From Bacteroidaceae bacterium (lineage in GTDB: Bacteria; Bacteroidota; Bacteroidia; Bacteroidales; Bacteroidaceae): 64,000 bases of DNA. The notes under the pieces were generated by a model that searched no databases, had not been told where the DNA came from, and worked only from the letters and a program-made list of their open reading frames with translations. The DNA lies in assembly GCA_024401095.1 (NCBI GenBank), contig JAKSLR010000001.1, positions 62,001-126,000 of the forward strand, read 5' to 3'. Made by a program: the position numbers and the translations under genes. This document shows, one piece after another, positions 40,142 to 46,534 of this stretch (its first letter is position 1; the number at the start of each line of letters is the position of its first letter).

Positions 40142-40172
40142 CAAAGGTAAGGACATGTGCTCTTCCATACAA
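40142..40172 (-). promoter_or_regulatory. Distal minus-strand promoter candidate
   Basis: Minus-strand TTG (plus 40170-40172), 20-base spacer, TACCTTTG (plus 40142-40149). A transcript from here would pass through the 40073-40107 hairpin before reaching the efflux operon. Confidence 0.5.
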
Positions 40173-40206
40173 TACCTGCAACATAGTAAAAAAAACAGAA
40201 AAATTC

Positions 40207-40251
40207 CCCATTTATGGGTATTGCATACTTAATGAAAATGTATTTATTTTG
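40207..40251 (+). promoter_or_regulatory. Promoter and small dyad ahead of the hemerythrin-LuxR gene
   Basis: TTG at 40221-40223, 20 bases, TTATTTTG at 40244-40251 is a fair promoter ending 23 bases before the ATG. CCCAT/ATGGG with a two-base spacer (40207-40218) sits directly upstream and could bind a regulator. The rest of the 300-base gap 39975-40274 shows only the hairpin and the two minus-strand promoters. Confidence 0.5.
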
Positions 40252-40274
40252 CAAGCGAAATCCAGAGAAGGAAA

Positions 40275-41222
40275 ATGAGTTATAAAAGTAGTGATAAAAT
40301 GAGCACAGTTATTACCCGTAACTACACCCTGTTACAGGTAATGAGCCGGTTTGGCCTCTCGCTTGGTTTTGGAGACAAGACTGTGGCAGAAGTTTGCGAA
40401 GACAGTGGAGTAGAAACTCAAACATTTCTAGATGTAGTTAATTTCCTGGCCGATGAAGGTCTTGAAGTTTCATCGGGCATGATCCGGACACTGCACATTC
40501 CCACTTTAATGACTTACCTGAAAAATGCCCATTCCTATTTTCTTGATTTTAAATTTCCTAATATCAGAAGAAAGCTGATAGAAAGCATTGACTGTTCTAA
40601 AAACAACGAGATAGCTTTTCTCATTCTAAAGTTCTTTGACGCATACATTGAAGGAGTACGGGTTCACATGAACTATGAAAATGAGCGTGTTTTTCCATAT
40701 GTTGAAGCGCTCTTGGAAAACAAGATGCAGAAGAACTTCAATATTCACGTCTTTGCCAGCCACCATGATGACATAGATGAGAAACTGAAGGAACTTAAGA
40801 ACATCATCATTACGTATTACCCTACCAAGGCAGACAATAATACCTTCTATTCTGTCTTGTTCGACATCTTTACCACGGAAAAGGATCTGGCTCAGCACAA
40901 TGCCATAGAGAACAAGCTTTTTATTCCAGCCGTAAGTCAATTGGAGCATGAAGTCTCTAAAAACGCCACAATAAAAGAGGATCTCCCTGCCGATGAAGAA
41001 GGGCTTTCAAAAAGAGAGAAGGAAATTGTAGCATGTGTGGCTAAGGGAATGGCAAACAAAGAAATAGCAGAAACACTGTTTATTTCTATCCATACAGTCC
41101 TGACTCACCGGAAGAATATAGCCAAAAAGCTCCAGATTCATTCCGCTGCGGGACTCACCATCTATGCCATAGTGAACAAGTTGGTAGAGATAGACGAGAT
41201 CAAGGATATTTCTCTACAGTAG
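40275..41222 (+). CDS. ScdA-like / hemerythrin-like / LuxR-HTH fusion regulator
   Basis: 315-residue putative regulator with three parts. Residues about 30-65 resemble the ScdA_N segment of iron-sulfur repair proteins (DKTVAEVCEDSGVETQTFLD). Residues about 80-225 carry a hemerythrin-like four-helix ligand pattern: H86, H131-x3-E135, H163/H164, and H208-x3-E212, suggesting a non-heme di-iron site that could respond to oxygen, NO or peroxide. Residues 245-299 are a LuxR/GerE helix-turn-helix (LSKREKEIVACVAKGMANKEIA). DNA targets are unknown; it is divergent from the metal efflux operon and convergent with the next gene, 8 bases apart. Confidence 0.85.
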   Translation: MSYKSSDKMSTVITRNYTLLQVMSRFGLSLGFGDKTVAEVCEDSGVETQTFLDVVNFLADEGLEVSSGMIRTLHIPTLMTYLKNAHSYFLDFKFPNIRRKLIESIDCSKNNEIAFLILKFFDAYIEGVRVHMNYENERVFPYVEALLENKMQKNFNIHVFASHHDDIDEKLKELKNIIITYYPTKADNNTFYSVLFDIFTTEKDLAQHNAIENKLFIPAVSQLEHEVSKNATIKEDLPADEEGLSKREKEIVACVAKGMANKEIAETLFISIHTVLTHRKNIAKKLQIHSAAGLTIYAIVNKLVEIDEIKDISLQ

Positions 41223-41230
41223 TTCCTTCA

Positions 41231-41767
41231 TCATGCTGCCTCTAGCCAGCATTTCAGTACGGTTTGGTACAGATGCCGGTATTTTTCCAGATTTCGCTGG
41301 CAGCCCTGCGAATATTGGGAAAGATCATGAAGTGAACCCAAGCCTCTCATTTCCTCCAAGGCTTTTACAACCTTGAGCGTAGCCGGTCTGTCACCAACAG
41401 CACCTGTGGTATGCAGTCTTTTCAGGATCTGAAGAAAATGATCCAGGTTATTGTCCATCAACGGATGTTCCAACTCTGGGAATATCGGGCAGAAAAGCTT
41501 TTCAGCCGACTCAGGGTACTTCTTCGTGTAAAAATAGAAAATGAAGGCCCAAAAGGTGGTTTTCCCCATGCGTACACCACCAGGGAGCACAAAAGGTTTC
41601 TTTGTGTTCTCTGGCGATGAGTCATAGTAACGCTCTACTACTATGCGGGCTCTCCGGCAGAAATCCTCTTCTGTTTCCCGATGGTGAAAAGGATTTCGCA
41701 AGGGACGCCCCACACTGCGGCTCGCGTCCTGTTCACGCTTTAAATATATAAGGCGTTCATCTTGCAT
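41231..41767 (-). CDS. Unrecognised 178-residue protein with P-loop-like motif
   Basis: I do not recognise the family. The sequence GGVRMGKTT (G63 to T71) fits the Walker A form GxxxxGK[ST], and it is followed by an aromatic hydrophobic stretch (FWAFIFYFYTKKYPES). A Walker B motif is not clear and 178 residues is short for a P-loop ATPase. The C-terminal third is helical. The start is preceded by TAAGGAAAA within a repeat (41775-41804). Last gene of the minus-strand cassette; base composition appears more G+C rich than the flanking housekeeping genes, judged by eye. Confidence 0.6.
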   Translation of the reverse strand: MQDERLIYLKREQDASRSVGRPLRNPFHHRETEEDFCRRARIVVERYYDSSPENTKKPFVLPGGVRMGKTTFWAFIFYFYTKKYPESAEKLFCPIFPELEHPLMDNNLDHFLQILKRLHTTGAVGDRPATLKVVKALEEMRGLGSLHDLSQYSQGCQRNLEKYRHLYQTVLKCWLEAA

Positions 41768-41774
41768 GGGTGTG

Positions 41775-41804
41775 TTTTCCTTATTGTTAACTGTTAGTTG
41801 TTAG
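41775..41804 (+). repeat. 30-base repeat C, copy 1
   Basis: Begins TTTTCCTTATTGTTAACTGT. A second copy occurs in inverted orientation at 45307-45336 with 2 mismatches over 30 bases, and a third, identical over 24 bases, at 45429-45452. Here it covers the leader and RBS region of the 178-residue gene and the last bases of the 309-residue gene. Confidence 0.85.
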
Positions 41805-42730
41805 AAATCATCTTCCAGAAATTCATCGTCTACATCGTCATATTCACTATCCGGGAACATACGCATTCCCAAAAGGTCGTACAACATGTAGGTAATGGTA
41901 GACGACTTGTCCACAAAGGTTACATCATGGCGCTGTGCACATGCATCCAGTTCCTTGACAAGAAGTTCATGAGGCTCCTCATCGTTCCAGTTTTTCTGCA
42001 GCCAGAGATCCATTTCCTTGGCAAAATCCACCTGACTATAGTAATACTCCTTGCAGATAAAGGTATCTGTCATGTCATAGATAGCCTGTGCCTGCGGAGT
42101 AAGACCCAGTCGCTTGCCCACTTCCAGATGGTTCTCGGTGGTAAAGATCTGGTCTATCAGCTCATCCAGTTCCTTGCGTTTTTTCTCCTCATCTCCTTCC
42201 TTAAAGTGAAAACCAAATGAAAGCGCATCGGAAAGACGGTTCTGCACAATGGTGTCTTTCAGTTCCGCGTCTTGCCAGTAGCCATTTATGAGGGCATCGC
42301 ATAAAACGGCAGCCAGATGCACATACGATGTTTCATACAGAAAACCTCGCAGTTCTTTGTTCATGATATTGAATGAACCTTGGCTGAAGCAGAAAGGAGC
42401 CTGAGTCAGGTCTATGGATTTCTGGCGGAAAAGCGGAAAGCAGAACGACTTCAAATCCTGGTAGAAGGAAAGCTTGATACGCTCATCGGCTGTGAGCTCA
42501 GCTATCTGGCTCAGGTCATGAAGGGCCGTCTCTACCTCTGGGTCTATGTACATTTCCAGACTCATTTCCGTATAAGTACTGTATCGACCATTGGAGAACA
42601 TGTGCTCTGCCTTCTGCAGCAGCAGTTCATTGTAGGCTTTCCCATCCAGGGCATCCAGCTGCTTGGCATCCAGTCCTCCTGCTGCCCAATCCAGTCTTTT
42701 ATATAATTCTTTTAATGACCAAGTTTTCAT
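41801..42730 (-). CDS. Unrecognised 309-residue protein
   Basis: No family recognised. The predicted protein is mostly helical and soluble with no signal peptide or membrane segment; it is acidic at the C-terminus (SEYDDVDDEFLEDDF). The N-terminus MKTWSLKELYKRLDWAAGGLDAKQLDALDGKAYNE (given in two parts here) hints at a short helical motif. It follows the primase gene by 99 bases and precedes the 178-residue gene by 33 bases, so the three likely form one transcript. No role can be assigned. Confidence 0.6.
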   Translation of the reverse strand: MKTWSLKELYKRLDWAAGGLDAKQLDALDGKAYNELLLQKAEHMFSNGRYSTYTEMSLEMYIDPEVETALHDLSQIAELTADERIKLSFYQDLKSFCFPLFRQKSIDLTQAPFCFSQGSFNIMNKELRGFLYETSYVHLAAVLCDALINGYWQDAELKDTIVQNRLSDALSFGFHFKEGDEEKKRKELDELIDQIFTTENHLEVGKRLGLTPQAQAIYDMTDTFICKEYYYSQVDFAKEMDLWLQKNWNDEEPHELLVKELDACAQRHDVTFVDKSSTITYMLYDLLGMRMFPDSEYDDVDDEFLEDDF

Positions 42731-42829
42731 ATATGCTATGTTTTAGTGTGGGCCTGCCGCCCTTCTGCCATTGATACTTGCAAAGATACAGAAAAGAAGC
42801 GACAGAGCCCGTGGTTAAACTTCCTTTTT

Positions 42830-45124
42830 TTATGCTATCTGCTTTGTTTTTACAAATCTCTTGTTGCCCACTCTCTGAATCAGGCCATCGGCTACCCATC
42901 TGCTGATGATCATGTCTACATGGGTGGAGTCTCCATTCTGCAGACGGATATTGATGACATCGCTCACCGTAAACTCTTGTCCCAGGACAGAGAAGAGCTT
43001 CTTGTTCTTGGTCTGACGGACCTTTGGCTGGAGGTGGCTCTGCTCATTCAGCGCATCATATTCATTGCCGCAGAAATTATACACGCCTACACGAGCTGAC
43101 TCTGCTACCCAGATGGCAAAATCCTGCACATATTTCAGCGTCTTCTTGTCGGTAGGTCTTCCCCAGAGGAACCATGCCAGTACACCCGCTCTGTAACCGG
43201 TGCAGGCAGCACGGTTGGCCAGTTCTCTCCAGGTATCATCAGGGTTTTCGTCATCCTCATCGTCACACTTGTCTATCCACTTGCTAATGACCTTGTCCAG
43301 AAACGGAAAACTGAACTCGCGCTTGCCTTGACGCACTTTCTTGTAGTCTGTAATTTCCATTCCTTCCTCTTCCTCCAGCGTTCCTGCCACCCAAAGCTTC
43401 ATGGTCATGTCGTCAATAGCTTTTTGCAACTCCGGAGAAGGATCTTCATAGCGAGGAATTCCCCTGGTTCTCTGGCTTGGAAGAATAGCATAGATCATAC
43501 GGTTGTTCAGTCCACCTTCGGGATTATTATAAAGCTCATGCATGGCATGGAATGTACCGGCAAACAGGCAATTCAGGAAAATGTCTATCTGGATGTTTCT
43601 TGTCTGCAGGCTCTTTGATTCCTTGCCGCCCTGGGCATTGTCATAGGCTTTACAGTACAGGTCGTCATTATCGGAGAAACGGCTCTTTCGGGCTTTTACC
43701 AGTCTGATGACCTCCTCTGTAAACTGCAAGGCATGCTCTCCTTCCAGATTGTCCAGATATTCCAGCATGATGCTAGTGGTCATGTCATCGGAAAACAGAC
43801 GAATCTTGGGGCGTGGATCCTCTGGGAACTCTTCACCTTCCTTGCGGTGGGTCATCTTTCGCTGGTACGCATTGGCTTTTTCACGTTCCTGCTTGTCCCA
43901 CTCTTTCAGGATACCAGTGAGCAGGTCATACTCATGCTTGACAAAGGCCTTTCCTCTACCGCTCTTACCCACAACGGCGGTCATGAAGCTGAGAGAATTC
44001 GGTCGGTTATTCAGATAGCGGAATCTAACGTGCGTACCGTAAATTCCCAGGATAGGGAGACAAGACAGCAGTACCTGCTTATGGATATGCTTAGGGTATA
44101 GTTTCAGGATATCCCCTATCACTTTTGGCAGCTTCGGCAGTTTCGGATACTCTGTCTCATGGCTGTCTTCCACGGTGGTCTGTTCACTCTTGAGCTGCGA
44201 GAGAATGCCCAGCATGGTAGGAGTCATGGTACGGCCAGTGGTGTTAATGGCGGAATTGATGGTCTTTCTGATCTCCTGATCACTCAAGTCGGAGAAATAA
44301 GGAACCACAAGCTGACGGGTAAGCTCAAAGTTGTACTGGGTACAGTGTCTCAGCTCACGTACCAGGGCATACAGGTCACTGTTTCGTTCTCCCTCACGAG
44401 GAGAACCACCGGTGGCCAGTCTCTGCAGCAGCTCCTGAATGATGTCACTGTATTTCACACCCTGGAAGTCCAGTATCTGGGCCATATTGGGTGCCACCTC
44501 TGGGAAATCTGGGATTTCCTTCTGTACTACCTTCGTTTCTGCTACAGGTTCTTCTGGCGCCTCCAGAGAGAACATCTGGTCATTGACATAGAGCATGTAC
44601 GCCTGCGAAGGAATGAACGAGAGGCGGGTAAGGTCCTTCACGCACTCATCGGCAGTCAGGCCCAGTTCTGCAGCCATGCGATGCTGGCACTGCATCACTG
44701 TCTCACCAGCCTTCATGCGGGTTACCAGTCTGAGACCTTGTCCTCTAGGAGTAACATGTGCCAGCATGATGCCCTTCTCCTCTTCCTTACCAGCCAGATT
44801 CTGCTCATAGAATTGACGCACATCGGTATTCATGTGGTCAAAATCGTGCAGGCAGAGTCCGCTAGGTCTTACATTTCCCTCTTTCTCGGAAGGTCTGTGT
44901 CTGTCTTCTGGCATCTGGCAAGCGAAGAATGCGGGCATGAGTTTACCTTTCAGCAGATTCTTCTTCTCTTCGTCAGTTTCGCTTTCAATCTCCTTCATGA
45001 TGTCCTTTGTGAAGGTACTGCGGGTCAGCTCCCTAAACACTGTGGCGGTCAGGGGCTTTACTGTTGTGCTTACTTTGGAGTCCATGTAGCACAACTGAAT
45101 TGGGGTATAGTTCTGATGTGTCAT
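42830..45124 (-). CDS. BT4734-type primase/ATPase protein (VirE_N plus DUF3987-like)
   Basis: 764-residue protein. Residues about 20-190 match the BT4734/VirE N-terminal type related to archaeo-eukaryotic primases: HDFD (93-96) supplies a DxD pair, TPRGQGLRL (125-133) and DLTRLSF (164-170) follow in the family order. Residues 210-310 look like a primase C-terminal helical module. The C-terminal half resembles DUF3987 with an imperfect Walker A GKSGRGKA (386-393, A replacing the usual S/T) and a possible Walker B LQFTEE. Such proteins occur on mobile elements and phages; no integrase or relaxase lies nearby. The promoter region holds a dyad around the -33. Confidence 0.8.
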   Translation of the reverse strand: MTHQNYTPIQLCYMDSKVSTTVKPLTATVFRELTRSTFTKDIMKEIESETDEEKKNLLKGKLMPAFFACQMPEDRHRPSEKEGNVRPSGLCLHDFDHMNTDVRQFYEQNLAGKEEEKGIMLAHVTPRGQGLRLVTRMKAGETVMQCQHRMAAELGLTADECVKDLTRLSFIPSQAYMLYVNDQMFSLEAPEEPVAETKVVQKEIPDFPEVAPNMAQILDFQGVKYSDIIQELLQRLATGGSPREGERNSDLYALVRELRHCTQYNFELTRQLVVPYFSDLSDQEIRKTINSAINTTGRTMTPTMLGILSQLKSEQTTVEDSHETEYPKLPKLPKVIGDILKLYPKHIHKQVLLSCLPILGIYGTHVRFRYLNNRPNSLSFMTAVVGKSGRGKAFVKHEYDLLTGILKEWDKQEREKANAYQRKMTHRKEGEEFPEDPRPKIRLFSDDMTTSIMLEYLDNLEGEHALQFTEEVIRLVKARKSRFSDNDDLYCKAYDNAQGGKESKSLQTRNIQIDIFLNCLFAGTFHAMHELYNNPEGGLNNRMIYAILPSQRTRGIPRYEDPSPELQKAIDDMTMKLWVAGTLEEEEGMEITDYKKVRQGKREFSFPFLDKVISKWIDKCDDEDDENPDDTWRELANRAACTGYRAGVLAWFLWGRPTDKKTLKYVQDFAIWVAESARVGVYNFCGNEYDALNEQSHLQPKVRQTKNKKLFSVLGQEFTVSDVINIRLQNGDSTHVDMIISRWVADGLIQRVGNKRFVKTKQIA

Positions 45125-45188
45125 AAAAAAATAATTTTTGGAATACAGATGCGAATTTATGGCAAAAAAATGGCGTTCTGAAAAACTC

Positions 45189-45218
45189 CAAAGAATTAAA
45201 ATAGCACACTAATTCAAA
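45189..45218 (-). promoter_or_regulatory. Candidate promoter of the primase cassette
   Basis: Minus-strand TTTG (plus 45215-45218), 18 bases, ATTCTTTG (plus 45189-45196). The -33 TTTG falls in the loop of the 17-bp dyad 45198-45239, so a protein bound to the dyad would cover the -33 and the spacer. Confidence 0.5.
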
Positions 45219-45239
45219 AAGTAATTAGTGTGCTATTTT
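45198..45239. repeat. Repeat A, inverted pair of a 17-mer
   Basis: Perfect 17-bp inverted repeat: AAAATAGCACACTAATT at 45198-45214 and its complement AATTAGTGTGCTATTTT at 45223-45239, separated by 8 bases. A third copy is at 45267-45283. Confidence 0.9.
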
Positions 45240-45266
45240 TACTGATACACAAAAGGTTAACGGTAG

Positions 45267-45283
45267 AATTAGTGTGCTATTTT
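45267..45283 (+). repeat. Repeat A, third copy
   Basis: AATTAGTGTGCTATTTT, identical to 45223-45239 and in the same orientation, start-to-start distance 44 bases (about four helical turns). Confidence 0.9.
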
Positions 45284-45306
45284 CTGTATGTTACTGCCAG
45301 TTTTTC

Positions 45307-45336
45307 CTAACATCTAACAATTAACAATAAGGAAAA
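45307..45336 (-). repeat. Repeat C, copy 2 (inverted)
   Basis: Reverse complement of the 41775-41804 element with 2 mismatches in 30. Together with copy 3 it forms an inverted pair; outside the 24-base core, ACTGGCA recurs at the same distance on both arms, so the symmetry extends to about 39 bases. Confidence 0.85.
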
Positions 45337-45428
45337 TAGTGCCAGTAGAAGACAAGAATAATCTATATATAAATAGGTATATTAAAACTCCTTTCATATT
45401 TTCTGTAAAAAAGACTGGCAGTGCTGTT

Positions 45429-45452
45429 CTTATTGTTAACTGTTAGTTGTTA
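45429..45452 (+). repeat. Repeat C, copy 3
   Basis: 24 bases identical to 41780-41803. It faces copy 2 across an approximately 67-base A+T-rich core. Confidence 0.85.
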
Positions 45453-45481
45453 AAGCCCACCTCTCTCTTGCCCTTTTTTTG

Positions 45482-45542
45482 GTCATCACTTATGACCAAG
45501 GTCTGTCATAAATGAAGGCGAGCACTGGTCCTAAGTGAAGGC
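45482..45542 (+). repeat. Repeat B, three 15-mers with a 23-base period
   Basis: GTCATAAATGAAGGC at 45505-45519 and GTCCTAAGTGAAGGC at 45528-45542 (2 mismatches), preceded at 45482-45496 by a related, partly palindromic unit (GTCAT and ATGAC ends) in inverted orientation. The starts 45482, 45505 and 45528 are exactly 23 bases apart, the spacing of iterons on one helix face. Confidence 0.65.
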
Positions 45543-45603
45543 CAATAACCCGTGTAATATTGCTGGCTAACTAGGGAAATATTTTTTCCTGACTAGAGAA
45601 AAA

Positions 45604-45637
45604 AAGTGAGGCAAACACCTGAATGTTTACCTCACTT
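45604..45637 (-). terminator. DUF2795 gene terminator
   Basis: Stem AAGTGAGG/CCTCACTT with an inner AAACA/TGTTT extension and CCTGAA loop; a T run follows in the minus direction. Confidence 0.85.
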
Positions 45638-45677
45638 ATTATTTATTCCTTATTTAATTCCTTTGAGGGGATGAAGA

Positions 45678-45899
45678 TCAATACTCATCTTCGTTGAACA
45701 AAAAATCCTCTTTTGTAGGATAATCTGGCCACACATCTTCGATGGTTTCATAAATTTCACCCTCGTCTTCTATCTCCATCAGGTTCTCGATAACCTCCAA
45801 AGGAGCACCAGAGCGCTGAGCATAGTCAATCAACTCATCCTTGGTTGCTGGCCAAGGTGCATCTTCTAGTTTTGATGCCAATTCCAATGTCCAATACAT
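45678..45899 (-). CDS. DUF2795 domain protein
   Basis: 73-residue small acidic protein, MYWTLELASKLEDAPWPATK at the start, matching DUF2795, a short helical domain of unknown function found across bacteria. It has its own promoter and a terminator, so it is a monocistronic gene. A strong Shine-Dalgarno AGGAGG is present 6 bases upstream, which is unusual for Bacteroidetes genes and may indicate high translation. Confidence 0.88.
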   Translation of the reverse strand: MYWTLELASKLEDAPWPATKDELIDYAQRSGAPLEVIENLMEIEDEGEIYETIEDVWPDYPTKEDFLFNEDEY

Positions 45900-45905
45900 G
45901 TGTTT

Positions 45906-45911
45906 TCCTCC
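45906..45911 (-). promoter_or_regulatory. Strong Shine-Dalgarno of the DUF2795 gene
   Basis: Minus-strand AGGAGG, 6 bases before the ATG at 45899. Such perfect sites are rare in this lineage, where initiation usually relies on A-rich leaders. Confidence 0.7.
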
Positions 45912-45942
45912 TATCTTTTATTTGTTTTTTCTATTTGGGCGG

Positions 45943-45972
45943 CAAAAGTAATATAAATTACTTTATTTGCAA
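45943..45972 (-). promoter_or_regulatory. DUF2795 gene promoter
   Basis: Minus-strand TTG (plus 45970-45972), 19 bases, TACTTTTG (plus 45943-45950). The -33 lies within the 3' end of the preceding adenosyltransferase gene. Confidence 0.65.
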
Positions 45973-46532
45973 GTAATATCCCATTTTTTTTCTTCTTTTC
46001 CAGAAGCTATATTCAACTTTCTGGCCAGTATGAAAAGATAATCACTAAGACGATTGACATATTGTCTAACCAATTCCTCTACCTCCACTTCCTGGTTCAA
46101 TGCCAGAATGATTCTCTCTGCCCTACGGCATACTGTTCTGCACACGTGTGCCTGTGATGCTGCAATACCTCCACCAGGAAGTAAGAATGCCCGGAATGGT
46201 GGCAAGGTTTCCTGAATGCGGTCAATGGCCTGCTCCAACTTTTCCACCGCAGAAGGAGTAAGAATAGCTTTCTCTCTGAGCTCACGCTTCTCTGTATTAG
46301 TGGCTAAGTAACTGCCTATGACAAAAAGATGGTTCTGTATCATCTCCAGTAACAGGACATCAGGATCTTCGGCAGGAAGGAATTCCTCGGCATAAGCCGA
46401 CAACAGTCCTATCTGTGAATTAAGCTCATCGATAGTTCCATAAGACTCTACACGAATATGTGTCTTAGAGACACGCTCACCTCCCACAAGGCTTGTCATT
46501 CCTTCATCACCAGTTTTGGTATATATCTTCAT
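45963..46532 (-). CDS. Cob(I)yrinic acid a,c-diamide adenosyltransferase, PduO type
   Basis: 189-residue ATP:corrinoid adenosyltransferase making adenosylcobalamin. The N-terminal KIYTKTGDEGMTSLVGGERVSK nucleotide loop (split), YGTIDELNSQIG, and RTVCRRAERI near residue 135 are characteristic of the PduO/MMAB family, which form helical-bundle trimers. It is 2 bases downstream of the methyltransferase-like gene, the end of a three-gene operon with the S9 peptidase first. Confidence 0.93.
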   Translation of the reverse strand: MKIYTKTGDEGMTSLVGGERVSKTHIRVESYGTIDELNSQIGLLSAYAEEFLPAEDPDVLLLEMIQNHLFVIGSYLATNTEKRELREKAILTPSAVEKLEQAIDRIQETLPPFRAFLLPGGGIAASQAHVCRTVCRRAERIILALNQEVEVEELVRQYVNRLSDYLFILARKLNIASGKEEKKWDITCK

Positions 46533-46534
46533 GG

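Larger units (their letters stand above)
45125..45677. other. Repeat-rich 553-base non-coding region upstream of the primase cassette
   Basis: No convincing gene. It contains three repeat families (17-mer A, 24-30-mer C, 15-mer B), a short A+T-rich core at about 45347-45413 between two inverted C copies, a candidate minus-strand promoter near 45189-45218, and the terminator of the DUF2795 gene at 45604-45637. The arrangement resembles a replication origin or a heavily regulated promoter region. Confidence 0.7.

Noticed and set aside
42699..42899. 66-residue minus-strand frame between the primase and the 309-residue gene
   Set aside because: It overlaps the ends of both neighbours and has no family or initiation signal of note.
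44159..45181. 340-residue open frame antisense to the primase/ATPase gene
   Set aside because: It is entirely opposite a coding region with clear primase-family motifs, shows no recognisable domain, and its translation has the irregular composition of a shadow frame.
45339..45446. 35-residue GTG-initiated frame inside the repeat region, with TAAGGAAAA upstream
   Set aside because: Very short, spans both arms of the C repeat pair, and has no recognisable sequence. Noted only because the leader resembles that of the 178-residue gene.
45307..45452. Invertible promoter (phase-variable switch) formed by the facing C repeats
   Set aside because: Arms differ from each other, the core has no TAnnTTTG promoter on either strand, and no site-specific invertase gene is nearby.
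45482..45542. CRISPR-like array
   Set aside because: Only three imperfect 15-base units, spacers of 8 bases, and no cas gene in the window.
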